From Caryophanales bacterium (lineage in GTDB: Bacteria; Bacillota; Bacilli; CAJFEE01): 64,000 bases of DNA. The DNA is taken from positions 124,001-188,000 of the forward strand of contig JAQSYP010000002.1 in assembly GCA_029256085.1 (NCBI GenBank), given 5' to 3'. Positions 32,103 through 41,550 of the stretch are shown piece after piece. Below the pieces are notes generated by a model. That model did not search any database and was not told the origin of the DNA. It was given only the letters and a program-made list of their open reading frames with translations. The translations under genes and the position numbers were made by a program. The first letter of the stretch is position 1, and the number at the start of each line of letters is the position of its first letter.

Positions 32103-34828
32103 CTTAATTCACGCTCCTTTTCTAACGTTATTAAGTTTATTTTATCAAATAAATTACTAAAATTATAATGACAAGTAAAATATATTATTTGGACCTGTTT
32201 ACTTAATACTTTAAATAGGTTAAATACGTTCTCTTGACGCCTACCATCAAAGTTAACAAAAGCATCATCAATAATAATAGGCAATTTCGTTTGCTTACTT
32301 ATATTTACGACTAAAGCCAATCTTAGGCTTACATAAAGTTGCTCCTGAGTGCCTTTACTTAAATCAGAAGGACTAATAGCAATTCCATCGTTTGAGTTGA
32401 TTATAAGCCTTCCATTTTCATCTGATACTGAAATTACAGTATATTGTTGATCTGTTAGTATAGAAAAATATTCTTGTGCTAAAAGTAATGTTTCTGGCAG
32501 TCTTTCATTACGATATTTACTAATGGTTCTTTTAATTAATTCAATAGCGACACTGTGAGAAGCCCATTTTTTCGAAAGATCAAATAATTCCTCTTTTTTA
32601 TTTTCGTATTTTTGGTTTAAAAAATCTAATGTGTCATTTTTTTGTAGGTCCTCTATTCTAGCTGTCGTCGAGCCATACATAGACATTAAAGAGTTTAATT
32701 CATTCCTTGAAAATCGAATTCCTTGATCTACTTCACTTATTTTTCGCTCAATATCATTATCCAATTGTAGACTTTTTATGTTTATTTTATTGCCTTCTGA
32801 AAGTATTTCTTCAATTATTTTTTCTACCTTAGCGAGTTCGCTTAAATTATACAAATATCGATTATACTTCCCTACAAATTCCTCGTAATTATTAAACTGA
32901 CAGCAGCCCTTTGCTAATGTATTAAAAATTAAGTGATTATTTTCTAAAGCTGATTTTAAGTAACGAGTATTATTTACAATCTCATTATATTTTTCTTCAA
33001 TTTTTTGATTTATCACTTCTTCTTTTCTGTATTCTTCGACTTTATGAATAATACTACTTAAGATCTCGCTTGGAGTTTTGCTTTTAATGTGTAAATTACT
33101 TATATAAGTACGCCACTTATTTCTAATAGTATTTTCAAGCAAGTTTATTTTTTCAATTTCTAAGTTAATCATGTTGAGTTTTGTTTCAATAGTAGCAACT
33201 TTATTTAATAATTCAACCAATCTCGGGACAATAATGATTTCAGTTTCTACACTCAAGCCAAATTGATCTAAAATTTCATTTACAGAATCAATTATGCCCT
33301 CTAACTTATTCTTTAATTGATTAATATTATTTTGATAATTACCTAGTTTTTTCTCATTGAATCGAATGTTCTCCTCGATTGAAATAATGTTGTTATCTTT
33401 TTTAGTGTTTACATTTGATACAAAGAAGTAAAGACTCCCTAGCGTTAATAAGCTAGAAAAAATAATCTGAAGCTTGTCAACATTGCTAATCGATTCATAC
33501 AGCATAACTCCTGCAATTAATAAAGTTAAGATTGAAATAATTATGGTGAAATTGTTTCGATTTTTTACTCTCGAGTTTTTTAGTTTCTCATCAATTTGTT
33601 CGTATTGAACTTTTAAATTTTCTTTTGTATTTTCATACTCGAATCCAAGTGATGTCAAAGATTTATTGGTGCTCTCATATTCAGTCACTAAGTTCCTAAT
33701 CTTTACTTGTAATTCCAAATTGAAGTGAGTTTTTTTAGAATTATAAATTTGCCTTCTTGAGCCTAATTCACTACTAATCTCATTAAGTTCATTTATCAAA
33801 TTATTTTTTTCATTCTCTAATTGTGATAAGCTAGTTAATCTTTTATCTAACTGAGAAAAATCTTCTAATATATAATCCTTATTATTATCTAATTCTTTTA
33901 ATGCACATACACTAGATATTCCGTTATATCTTACTTCATGTTCTTTATATGCTTTAAGATTAGAATTAAGTTGTCGGTTTAAATCATTTATTTCCCCTAC
34001 TGTATTTTGTAAATCCGTAAATTCTACCTCTTCAAAATGCTTGCATGCTTCTACACTCTCAATTAACGTGTTCCTTTGTTGTATTAAAGGGTTTAAACGT
34101 TTTTGTAATTCATAACATTGTTTTTTTTGTTCTAGATCATTTATTTCATAGTTTAATTTTTTAATATTTGTCTCTAGATTTTTTTTGTCTTCAATTAATT
34201 TATTAAACTCATATAAACCTTCACTTTCAGGAATAAACTGTTTATCAATGTCATTTAACTCTAGAATAATTCTATTAATTTCCTGATTTTTCCCATTTGC
34301 TTTAAAAATTTCATCTCTACTTTTTATTAATGTCTTCAAATCTTCTTCTGGATTGTAACTACCAAGTAATGAGCTTGATAGTAAATAATTACCGATATCA
34401 TCACCACTTAATTTTGTAATTTGTTGAACTCCATCAAGCCCAAAATGAAAAATGCTACAAAAAGATGAGTGTGTAATTCCCTTCAAAATTTCATTTGATA
34501 AAAAGGTTTCAGGTAATTCATTTCCACTTTTATCAATAATTTTTACTTCCCCACAAGCCTTGTTTAGTGCTATTCTCTCAATAATATATATTTCACCATT
34601 ATGGGCTACATTTAATGAACCACCATATGCTCCACCACGGATTGGCGGATAATTTTTTTCTAATGAATTTTTTGTTGGAAAGCCAAATAATATTTGCTTA
34701 ATAAATTGCATTATTGTTGTTTTACCAGCTTCATTTTCACCATAAATAATATTTATATTTTCATTGAAATTTATTTTTAAATTTTGTAATTTACCAAACC
34801 CGTATATATTCAAGCTATTAATTTTCAT
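32099..34828 (-). CDS. yhaN: SbcC/RecN-like ATPase YhaN
   Basis: A 909-residue ABC-type ATPase of the SMC/Rad50 class. The N-terminal Walker A is [10 protein letters not shown] at about 29-38. Long coiled coils fill 170-780, interrupted at about 435-480 by two hydrophobic stretches ([28 protein letters not shown]) that could be a membrane hairpin. The C-terminus has [16 protein letters not shown] and Walker [12 protein letters not shown]. It partners the nuclease YhaO like SbcC with SbcD. It is the middle gene of yhaO-yhaN-yhaM. Confidence 0.92.
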   Translation of the reverse strand: MKINSLNIYGFGKLQNLKINFNENINIIYGENEAGKTTIMQFIKQILFGFPTKNSLEKNYPPIRGGAYGGSLNVAHNGEIYIIERIALNKACGEVKIIDKSGNELPETFLSNEILKGITHSSFCSIFHFGLDGVQQITKLSGDDIGNYLLSSSLLGSYNPEEDLKTLIKSRDEIFKANGKNQEINRIILELNDIDKQFIPESEGLYEFNKLIEDKKNLETNIKKLNYEINDLEQKKQCYELQKRLNPLIQQRNTLIESVEACKHFEEVEFTDLQNTVGEINDLNRQLNSNLKAYKEHEVRYNGISSVCALKELDNNKDYILEDFSQLDKRLTSLSQLENEKNNLINELNEISSELGSRRQIYNSKKTHFNLELQVKIRNLVTEYESTNKSLTSLGFEYENTKENLKVQYEQIDEKLKNSRVKNRNNFTIIISILTLLIAGVMLYESISNVDKLQIIFSSLLTLGSLYFFVSNVNTKKDNNIISIEENIRFNEKKLGNYQNNINQLKNKLEGIIDSVNEILDQFGLSVETEIIIVPRLVELLNKVATIETKLNMINLEIEKINLLENTIRNKWRTYISNLHIKSKTPSEILSSIIHKVEEYRKEEVINQKIEEKYNEIVNNTRYLKSALENNHLIFNTLAKGCCQFNNYEEFVGKYNRYLYNLSELAKVEKIIEEILSEGNKINIKSLQLDNDIERKISEVDQGIRFSRNELNSLMSMYGSTTARIEDLQKNDTLDFLNQKYENKKEELFDLSKKWASHSVAIELIKRTISKYRNERLPETLLLAQEYFSILTDQQYTVISVSDENGRLIINSNDGIAISPSDLSKGTQEQLYVSLRLALVVNISKQTKLPIIIDDAFVNFDGRRQENVFNLFKVLSKQVQIIYFTCHYNFSNLFDKINLITLEKERELR

Positions 34829-34842
34829 GAGTATCCCTACTT

Positions 34843-36024
34843 TTATCTTAGCTTTGAAATTAATCTTTTTGCATCTTTTAGAATTTCTTCTTTGTCAAAG
34901 CAAGTACTATTTAAATATTTATACGTTTTTTGGGTTAATGGTTTAATTACTTTGTTAAATTCATCAACACCGAGGATAGATCTATCTAACTCTCTAAAAA
35001 ATTCACTTTTATTCTCAAAGCTATTATTAATATTAGTTTCTAATATTTCGATCAAACAGGAAAAATTATTGCTCCCTGGTAGATCTTTATTATACACCGA
35101 ATTTACCAATTCATTGAATTCGTACATATCAATACTTTCAGATGGCTTCATATTTATAAATTCAATTATTACTAGAGATTTTTGATATTTTTCTAGTATT
35201 TTTTTTCTCAATAATTCAATTTTAGTAGTAATTTCTACAAAGGAATCCTTTTCTTCAATCTCAATTGTTTCTTTTAACCAGATTATTGCGCTAGTTTTGA
35301 TAAATTCAATTTTAGTTTCTTTATTAGAAAGTTTTACTAAAAAACAGCCCTTGTCTCCTGTTTCCTTTTTACTTTGTCCTTGGGGGTTGCCTGGATAAAT
35401 GATAAAAGGATTCTCCTTAAGAATATTACTTTTATGTATATGGCCAAGCGCCCAGTAATCAAATTCCTTTTCTAGTAACTCTGAAATGTTGAATGGGGCA
35501 TAAGGAGCATGAGAAGACTCACCATCATTTGATCCATGATATACAGCTATATTGAAAGTAGTCTGATTGTTTCTTTTAAATTTATTTGCCATTCTATTAT
35601 AGTTAGCGCCTGATGAGTAACTAAAACCTTGAATACTAACTGTATCCCTGAAAATATATTCTTCAATAACATCATCTTTAAACACATATGTATTTTTTGG
35701 CAAATCTAGAGTCAGCCATTTACCATTGTTACCGTCATGGTTGCCTTTAGAAATATAAACGCTTATATTTTCTTCAGCTAATCTATTTAGTTGTTTAATA
35801 AATTCATATTGAGATTTAGGTGTTGGTGTTGGTGTATCAAACGTGTCACCAACAAATAAGACGAAATCTACTTTATTTAAAATAGCTATGTTTACTATGT
35901 TTTCAAGTGCCTTATACGGAGAATCATTTACTACCTTCAATAAATGATTTGGTAAATATGACAGACCTTTAAAAGTGCCTCCCAAATGTAAATCTGCTGC
36001 ATGAATAAAGCTAAGCTTTTCCAT
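34843..36024 (-). CDS. yhaO: SbcD-like calcineurin-type DNA exonuclease YhaO
   Basis: A 393-residue metallophosphoesterase. All five metal motifs are visible: AADLHLGG near residue 10, FVGDTFDTPTP, SKGNHDG, YHGSND and LGHIHKS. The C-terminal third is a capping region. Paired with YhaN it resembles the Mre11-Rad50/SbcDC pair and probably processes DNA ends or hairpins, a notable function in a region full of hairpin repeats. AGAGGTGAGAT precedes the ATG. It is the first gene of the operon. Confidence 0.92.
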   Translation of the reverse strand: MEKLSFIHAADLHLGGTFKGLSYLPNHLLKVVNDSPYKALENIVNIAILNKVDFVLFVGDTFDTPTPTPKSQYEFIKQLNRLAEENISVYISKGNHDGNNGKWLTLDLPKNTYVFKDDVIEEYIFRDTVSIQGFSYSSGANYNRMANKFKRNNQTTFNIAVYHGSNDGESSHAPYAPFNISELLEKEFDYWALGHIHKSNILKENPFIIYPGNPQGQSKKETGDKGCFLVKLSNKETKIEFIKTSAIIWLKETIEIEEKDSFVEITTKIELLRKKILEKYQKSLVIIEFINMKPSESIDMYEFNELVNSVYNKDLPGSNNFSCLIEILETNINNSFENKSEFFRELDRSILGVDEFNKVIKPLTQKTYKYLNSTCFDKEEILKDAKRLISKLR

Positions 36025-36094
36025 ATCTCACCTCTAACGTAATTATAATTATATTTTACCATAAAATACGAATATACGTTCTTTAAAAATCAAA

Positions 36095-36124
36095 CAAAAA
36101 ACTGACTAGTGTTATTAGTCAGTT
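36095..36124 (-). terminator. Terminator of hemZ
   Basis: AACTGACTA (36100-36108) pairs with TAGTCAGTT (36116-36124), with an A run on the left that reads as T on the minus strand. It overlaps the hemZ stop. Confidence 0.85.
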
Positions 36125-37596
36125 AAATACTCATCTATTAATTTACATTTCTCTTGAATATAGTGATCAAGATTTAGCATATAGCTTCTTGTATCTTTTG
36201 GGTTAGCAAAATGTTCTATTGTCTGTTTATTTTTGCTAATGAATTTACTCGCTGCACCGCATCCTATCCCGATAATAGTCTGTGCCTCTTCCATAATTAG
36301 AATATTATAGATACTTTCTTTACCTTTCTTTGCATATCCAATATTCTCTAAATTTCCGAGAATATTTTTTTGTCGATAAAGATAATAAGGTTCATAGTTA
36401 TTTTCTTGAGCCCATCTCTTAGCCAGTTCCATCATATTTATTATTTCTGTACTTGATGCTACCGTATATTTGTCCTTATTCTGTGACATTTGTGATGCTC
36501 TCTTAAATGATAAAGTATGAATTGTAACTGATTCCGGTTGAAGATGACTCATTTGTTCAAGTGAAAATTTCAATTCATCTACACCTTCATTTGGAAGGCC
36601 AATTATCAAATCCATGTTAATATTAGTGAAATTATTTGCTCTTGCAAGCTCGTATTTTTCTATCGTTTCGTTGACAGTATGGTGCCTTCCGATCGCATCT
36701 AGAGTTTCCTGATTGAAGGATTGCGGGTTAACACTTATTCTTGTAACCTTAAATTTATTAAGTACATCTAACTTTACTTTTGTTATAGTATCTGGTCTTC
36801 CAGCTTCCACGGTTAATTCCCTAATTGAAGACATATTCGGTATCCAATCGTAAAGCTTTGCAAAAAGGATTGTTAGTTGTTCTTCATTTAAACTAGTTGG
36901 TGTTCCTCCACCTAAATAAACTGTAGTCACCTTAATTTTCTTTTTAGATAAATAATTTCCAACAGCTTCTATTTCAGTAAGAAGGCACTTAAAAAAGTCT
37001 TGAACTTCATTACCTTTTTTGGGGATCAAATAAGCCGGAAAAGTACAATATGCGCACTTTGTTGGACAATAAGGTATACCAATGTATATACTGACTTCGT
37101 TGTTCAAAGTATATAAATCTTTGACTGATTTTAATTGTCTTTCAACAATTGATTCTAATAATATAATTTTCTCGTCATCCAAAAATTTATTTTCCTTTAA
37201 AGTACTAGAAACTTCGTAATCATTCATTCCTTCTTGTTTGTATTTGTGGTATAACTTTGTTGGCCTAATTCCGGTTAATATTCCCCAAGGTTGCTTAGTT
37301 TGGGTAAATGACTCGAGGACTTTGAGTGTTGCTTTCTTTATAGCTGTAGTCTTATTTTGACGATAAGTATGCCGGTTCTCTGAGTTTTCAAATTTCATCT
37401 TCGAGAACTCATGACTTAAATCAAAAGAGTTTAGTCTACATTCGACTTCTTTATTTGAAAAATTGTATAAGAGTTCTAATTTATGCCCATCTTCTTTATT
37501 TTTCGTTAATTCTAACTCATCAAAAAACAACTTACATATGTTTCTTATACTCGTTAAAAAATGCTCTTCTGTTATTCCATTTATAAATATTTTCAA
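36115..37596 (-). CDS. hemZ: Coproporphyrinogen III dehydrogenase-like radical SAM protein HemZ
   Basis: A 493-residue HemN-family protein. A HemZ-specific N-terminal domain of about 160 residues is followed by the radical SAM core with CPTKCAYC (C-x3-C-x2-C), YLGGGTPTSLNE and INMDLIIGLPNE. B. subtilis HemZ has been linked to anaerobic coproporphyrinogen oxidation, though related proteins are often misassigned. I choose the TTG at 37596, which has AAAGGTGAT upstream and gives MKIFINGI. An upstream ATG at 37629 would place 11 residues over that site. Confidence 0.88.
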   Translation of the reverse strand: MKIFINGITEEHFLTSIRNICKLFFDELELTKNKEDGHKLELLYNFSNKEVECRLNSFDLSHEFSKMKFENSENRHTYRQNKTTAIKKATLKVLESFTQTKQPWGILTGIRPTKLYHKYKQEGMNDYEVSSTLKENKFLDDEKIILLESIVERQLKSVKDLYTLNNEVSIYIGIPYCPTKCAYCTFPAYLIPKKGNEVQDFFKCLLTEIEAVGNYLSKKKIKVTTVYLGGGTPTSLNEEQLTILFAKLYDWIPNMSSIRELTVEAGRPDTITKVKLDVLNKFKVTRISVNPQSFNQETLDAIGRHHTVNETIEKYELARANNFTNINMDLIIGLPNEGVDELKFSLEQMSHLQPESVTIHTLSFKRASQMSQNKDKYTVASSTEIINMMELAKRWAQENNYEPYYLYRQKNILGNLENIGYAKKGKESIYNILIMEEAQTIIGIGCGAASKFISKNKQTIEHFANPKDTRSYMLNLDHYIQEKCKLIDEYLTD

Positions 37597-37693
37597 CAAA
37601 ATCACCTTTGTACCAATAATGTACTTCAATGATATATGAATTCAAAATATGATACAAATGGTTTATTTATTTTAAGGAACGACAAAATGCAAC

Positions 37694-37806
37694 TTTTAAA
37701 GAAAACTCGGCGATTGCCGAGCTTTTAAAGCGACGGCAGAGCCGTAGTTGCACTTATGCGTTAGGAAAGTATGAACTACTCAGAAGTTTATACTTTCCTA
37801 TTAGCT
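37694..37806 (+). repeat. Family II repeat, full copy
   Basis: TTTTAAAGAAAACTCGGCGATT starts the element, with GCGACGGCAGAGCCGTAGTT next. The last part is TTAGGAAAGTATGAACT, ACTCAG, AAGTTTATACTTTCCTATTAGC, a stem of about 18 pairs. It is nearly identical to the copy at 59817. Confidence 0.9.
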
Positions 37807-37813
37807 TAAATTA

Positions 37814-37831
37814 AACTTGGCTAAAGCCAAA
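37814..37831. repeat. ACTTGGC hairpin
   Basis: ACTTGGC-TAAA-GCCAAAT, the same short module as at 2943 and 10711, here between the family II and family III repeats. Confidence 0.6.
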
Positions 37832-37888
37832 TCCTATAAGGAATCACAGAAGTTCAAACTAGCTATAAAATTGGTAGAAATGAGCGAA

Positions 37889-37965
37889 GGACGCTTGACT
37901 CCTGCGGCAAAGCGATCTAGGCGAGACTACAGGCTCGACAGATCGGCCGCGGAAAGCAAGCGTCC
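37889..37965. repeat. Family III interspersed repeat
   Basis: Arms GGACGCTTG and CAAGCGTCC. It starts like family I (GACTCCTGCGGCAAAGCGA versus GACTCCAGCGGGA) and ends like it (GGCCGCGGAAAG), but the middle differs (TCTAGGCGAGACTACAGG...GACAGATC). It looks like another subfamily of the same kind of element. Confidence 0.8.
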
Positions 37966-38052
37966 ATAAGCAAAAATCTATATACTTTTATATATTTTTA
38001 GTTTTTTTCTGTGGAAACGAATGGACAACGATCTTAATTAGTCAATAATTAT

Positions 38053-38916
38053 CTAGCTTCTTGTCATTTTTCTCACAAATTGGATACGTTGTTGCTTTCT
38101 GAAGTGTTCACGAACCATATACGTTACGCCATTTTCGTCATTCGATCGCGTTACCCAGTCCGCCGCCTTCTTTACTTCAGGTAAAGAATTCCACATTGCA
38201 ACTCCTAGTCCTACGTTTTCTAGCATATCTTTATCATCTAAACCATCACCAATAACAACCATTTCTGATAAAGGAATACCTAGTTTTTTACCTAATTGTT
38301 GTAATCCCCAAAGCTTTGAAACACCAGCTGGTACAATTTCGATTTTTTCATTATTTACATTAATAATATTAATATCATTAAATGATTTGTTTAAAGTATT
38401 AATTGCTTCAAACTTTTCTAATGGATTATCGAATAATACTTCAATTTTTGGAGTGCTAATCTCCTCATCTCTCAAAACGTCACTTATAGAATCGAAGAAC
38501 TGAACCGGATAAAAGATTGGATCATTTTTTGTAAATACCGCTTTAGCAATTAAATTAACATCTAATTTCTTTCGATTTGCATAAGTAAACCTTTCCGTAA
38601 TTACTCTTACATTACAGTCATAGAAGTCTAATGCCTGTGCAACTTGAAAAGTTCTCATTGGACTAATTCTTTTATCAATATATGGTTCATCTATGTCATC
38701 TGCAATGAATGCTCCGCTGTGAGTTACGAGTAATGATGGGATTTGTAATGCTCTTGCAACCTTTTGTGCTGATGGAAAGTTACGACTTGTGACAAGAGTT
38801 ACTACAACCTCCTTATTTTGAACAAAATTTATAGCTTCTCTTGTTTGTTTGGGTAGGGATCCATTTGAACGTAGTAGAGTACCATCAATGTTTATAGCCA
38901 ACAATTTAAAGAACAT
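38053..38916 (-). CDS. yhaX: Cof-type HAD family protein YhaX
   Basis: A 287-residue Cof/HAD protein of the haloacid dehalogenase superfamily. Motif IV, VVIGDGLDDKDML, and the Cof cap domain are present. Motif I reads LAINIDGTLL: the nucleophilic Asp of DxDGT is Asn9 here, while the second Asp (Asp11) is kept. Phosphatase activity is therefore doubtful. B. subtilis YhaX is a sporulation-linked Cof protein near hemZ. Whether Asn9 is shared across the family was not checked. Confidence 0.82.
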   Translation of the reverse strand: MFFKLLAINIDGTLLRSNGSLPKQTREAINFVQNKEVVVTLVTSRNFPSAQKVARALQIPSLLVTHSGAFIADDIDEPYIDKRISPMRTFQVAQALDFYDCNVRVITERFTYANRKKLDVNLIAKAVFTKNDPIFYPVQFFDSISDVLRDEEISTPKIEVLFDNPLEKFEAINTLNKSFNDINIINVNNEKIEIVPAGVSKLWGLQQLGKKLGIPLSEMVVIGDGLDDKDMLENVGLGVAMWNSLPEVKKAADWVTRSNDENGVTYMVREHFRKQQRIQFVRKMTRS

Positions 38917-39040
38917 GTAAAAGCCCCCTCTGCTTCCGCTACATACTGTTAAGTTAATTCAATTTATGAATTATACAAACTAATTAGAACATTCAAGGAC
39001 TATATATCAAAAATTGTACAGGCACACTTAGTAGTCATTC

Positions 39041-39068
39041 ACCTAACTTTATGATTGTTCATAGAATA
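39041..39068 (+). promoter_or_regulatory. Possible sigma-K promoter of the YheD/YheC-like operon
   Basis: AC (39041-39042), 17 bases, then CATAGAATA (39060-39068), a match to CATANNNTA. The spacing is one base longer than ideal. The following genes are spore-type, which makes this plausible. Confidence 0.4.
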
Positions 39069-39107
39069 AAGAGCAAATGCCTATATAAATATAATGAGGT
39101 TATTACT

Positions 39108-40454
39108 ATGAACAAAATTACTAAAGCAATAGTTAGTAAAGATCCTAATCAACATATAAAAGAAATAAAAGTTACAAAAAGTTTAGCAACAGAGCTAGGT
39201 TTTTTGAATGAAGAAAAAGTTCATCTCAACTGTGGGAAAACTTGTCTCGAATTATATTTAAATATTGTTAATTCAAACAAAAACTATATCCTTTTGTCTG
39301 AGTCAACGATTGATATGTTCAATTTACCAAATGATAGTGCTTATTTACGTGTTAGTTACAGTAAATTGTCTAAGACGATATATATTGGACCAGTCATTTG
39401 TTTTTTCACGGAGATATACGAGAAAAGCAAGGATCCAATAAGCACTTTATCCTCATTTAGTAAAGAATTTCAAAGGTTATGTAATAAAGATGGTGGGATT
39501 TTTTATCTTTCTAATTTCAATAATTTTGACAAACAAAACATTGAAGGATACTACTATGAAAATGATACGCTAGTAAAAAAGCGATTCCCTTTACCAGATG
39601 TAGTCTATAACAGAATTCATATGCGAAATAATGAAAAAAAATTAAATCATGTTTTTAAATTTTTAAATCAACAATCTATTCCTTATTTTAATGATAAGTA
39701 TTTAGACAAATGGGAGCTTCATAATTTTATATACTCGTTTCCTCACTTACGGCCATTTGTTCCTGAAACTCTATTTCTATCTACTGAAAACGACTTAAAA
39801 TACATGCTTACTAATTATGATATCGTCTTTTTAAAACCTACTAATGGATCACAAGGACGATCTATTTTTAAAATATCAAAAACCGAAGATGGATATTTCA
39901 TCGATACCTCAAATAATAAGAATGCTAATCCCCAGAAAATATCTAATATTCCACAACTGTTTAAAAAAATTAAACGTAAAATTACAAATCGCCCATACAT
40001 TATACAAAGGGGTATTACTTTATTGGATTTTGAAAATCGCAGCTTTGATATTCGAGTATTGTGTCATCAAACAGATGAGTTGCATTGGAAAGTGACTAAC
40101 CATGTTGCACGTGTCTCACACCCTGAAATGATAGTCTCAAATATCGCTAAGGGAGGAGAACTACAACCACTAGACGTTGTTTTATTAACATCGTTTGATC
40201 TAAAAAAATCCAAACACATTAAAAAATTTATTATGGAACTATGCATTGATATATGCACTTCACTTAATGGGGTATTAAGTGGTATATATGCTGAATTTGG
40301 GATTGACATTGGAATCGATGAAGAAGGTAAACCGTGGATTATTGAAGTAAACACAAAACCTTCAAAAAACACTACTAATGAAAATAATTCGATTCGTCCC
40401 TCTGTTTACTCTATATACCACGCCTGTAATTATTTTGGTTTTAATAAGGAGTGA
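39108..40454 (+). CDS. yheD: YheD-like ATP-grasp protein, long type, copy 1
   Basis: A 448-residue protein of the YheC/YheD (spore-coat-associated) ATP-grasp family. An N-terminal beta-rich domain of about 115 residues, ending YIGPVICFFTE, precedes the ATP-grasp part. That part has VFLKPTNGSQGRSIFKI and the C-terminal Mg site IIEVNTKPSKN. FDIRVLCHQ lies between. The ATG at 39108 has GAGGT upstream; an earlier in-frame ATG at 39051 lies upstream of the predicted promoter -10. It is the first of four tandem family members. The ligase substrate is unknown. Confidence 0.85.
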   Translation: MNKITKAIVSKDPNQHIKEIKVTKSLATELGFLNEEKVHLNCGKTCLELYLNIVNSNKNYILLSESTIDMFNLPNDSAYLRVSYSKLSKTIYIGPVICFFTEIYEKSKDPISTLSSFSKEFQRLCNKDGGIFYLSNFNNFDKQNIEGYYYENDTLVKKRFPLPDVVYNRIHMRNNEKKLNHVFKFLNQQSIPYFNDKYLDKWELHNFIYSFPHLRPFVPETLFLSTENDLKYMLTNYDIVFLKPTNGSQGRSIFKISKTEDGYFIDTSNNKNANPQKISNIPQLFKKIKRKITNRPYIIQRGITLLDFENRSFDIRVLCHQTDELHWKVTNHVARVSHPEMIVSNIAKGGELQPLDVVLLTSFDLKKSKHIKKFIMELCIDICTSLNGVLSGIYAEFGIDIGIDEEGKPWIIEVNTKPSKNTTNENNSIRPSVYSIYHACNYFGFNKE

Positions 40455-40458
40455 GAGA

Positions 40459-41529
40459 ATGATACGGCTTGGACTACTTACAGTAAAACACGGTCAAGAA
40501 CTAGGTATGTTCACAAAGATTGCACAACTTGCAAAAAAATGGGGAATCTCTGTAGTGAGGTTCACTCCTACTTCAATCCAACCAATTACTCACGACGTAA
40601 ATGGTTACAGCTTCCATCCAGATAAAAATGCATGGGTAGAAGCAACATTCCCGATCCCACCATTCATTTATGACAGATGCTTTTACACTACAAAGGAATC
40701 ATATAGTAAAAACTCACCAATAGTTGAATGGTTAAAAAAATCTCCTAATACTAATTTTTTAGGATATGGGTTACCTTCGAAATGGTTAATATACGAATCA
40801 CTTAAATCGAATCCAGATATTGCACCTTTTCTACCAATTACTGAGCAAGCATCTACTCTAGATGTAATTAACAACTTTTTACAAGACTATAAGACAATTA
40901 TTTTGAAGCCTGACCATGGATCTCAGGGGAAAGGTATATTTAAAGTAACAAAAAATCGTTCGCGAATTGAAGTGTCTACTCAAAATAAAGAAACGACTAT
41001 TACAAAGAAACTAGAAACCACCGAGGATTTTCATAAATTTTTAAACTCACTAATAATTAAACGTGATTATCTAGTTCAACCTTTTTATTCTCTATCTGAT
41101 AGAAGTGATAGGCCTTTTGACATTAGAATTCTAATGCAAAAAAATAAATACGGTGAGTGGGCTGAAACAGGTAGAGGTGTGAGAACAGGTAGTCAAAGTC
41201 ATTTCGTATCTAATTTATTTAGTGGAGCAACTATTTCTAATTTCAACGATTATTTGCAAACCTATTCGAATCGGAATAAACAAATCATATTATCTGAAAT
41301 TGACCAAATTTCTAAAACTCTCCCAAAGGTCCTTGAAGATAACTTTAATAGATTATTCGAGCTTGGAATTGATATTGGGATTGATAAATATTTAAAGATA
41401 TATATTTTGGACTGCAATTCAAAGCCTGGAAGAAAAGTTGCACTTGAAACAAATAGGGATAAAGAAATGGAAATTATTGAAGCACCTTTAGCATACTGCT
41501 CTTACTTGGCTAATAAATTAAGGGCATAG
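40459..41529 (+). CDS. yheC: YheC-like ATP-grasp protein, short type, copy 1
   Basis: A 356-residue YheC-type protein without the N-terminal beta domain. It starts IRLGLLTVKHGQELGMFTKIAQL. ATP-grasp motifs are IILKPDHGSQGKGIFKV, FDIRILMQ and ILDCNSKPGRK. In the last motif Asp stands where the other copies have Glu. It begins 4 bases after the previous stop, with AAGGAG seven bases before the ATG. It is likely made with its neighbours late in sporulation. Confidence 0.83.
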   Translation: MIRLGLLTVKHGQELGMFTKIAQLAKKWGISVVRFTPTSIQPITHDVNGYSFHPDKNAWVEATFPIPPFIYDRCFYTTKESYSKNSPIVEWLKKSPNTNFLGYGLPSKWLIYESLKSNPDIAPFLPITEQASTLDVINNFLQDYKTIILKPDHGSQGKGIFKVTKNRSRIEVSTQNKETTITKKLETTEDFHKFLNSLIIKRDYLVQPFYSLSDRSDRPFDIRILMQKNKYGEWAETGRGVRTGSQSHFVSNLFSGATISNFNDYLQTYSNRNKQIILSEIDQISKTLPKVLEDNFNRLFELGIDIGIDKYLKIYILDCNSKPGRKVALETNRDKEMEIIEAPLAYCSYLANKLRA

Positions 41530-41550
41530 CCTGAAAGGAGCAAACTTCTA

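Larger units (their letters stand above)
37597..38052. other. 456-bp repeat-filled spacer between hemZ and the HAD gene
   Basis: No gene seen. It holds a full family II repeat (37694-37806), an ACTTGGC hairpin (37814-37831) and a family III repeat (37889-37965). The remaining DNA is A+T-rich. Confidence 0.7.

Noticed and set aside
32099-36024. yhaO-yhaN as a phage-defence pair (nuclease plus SMC-like ATPase)
   Set aside because: Motifs and order (yhaO-yhaN-yhaM next to prsA and hemZ) match the conserved housekeeping operon of Bacillus.
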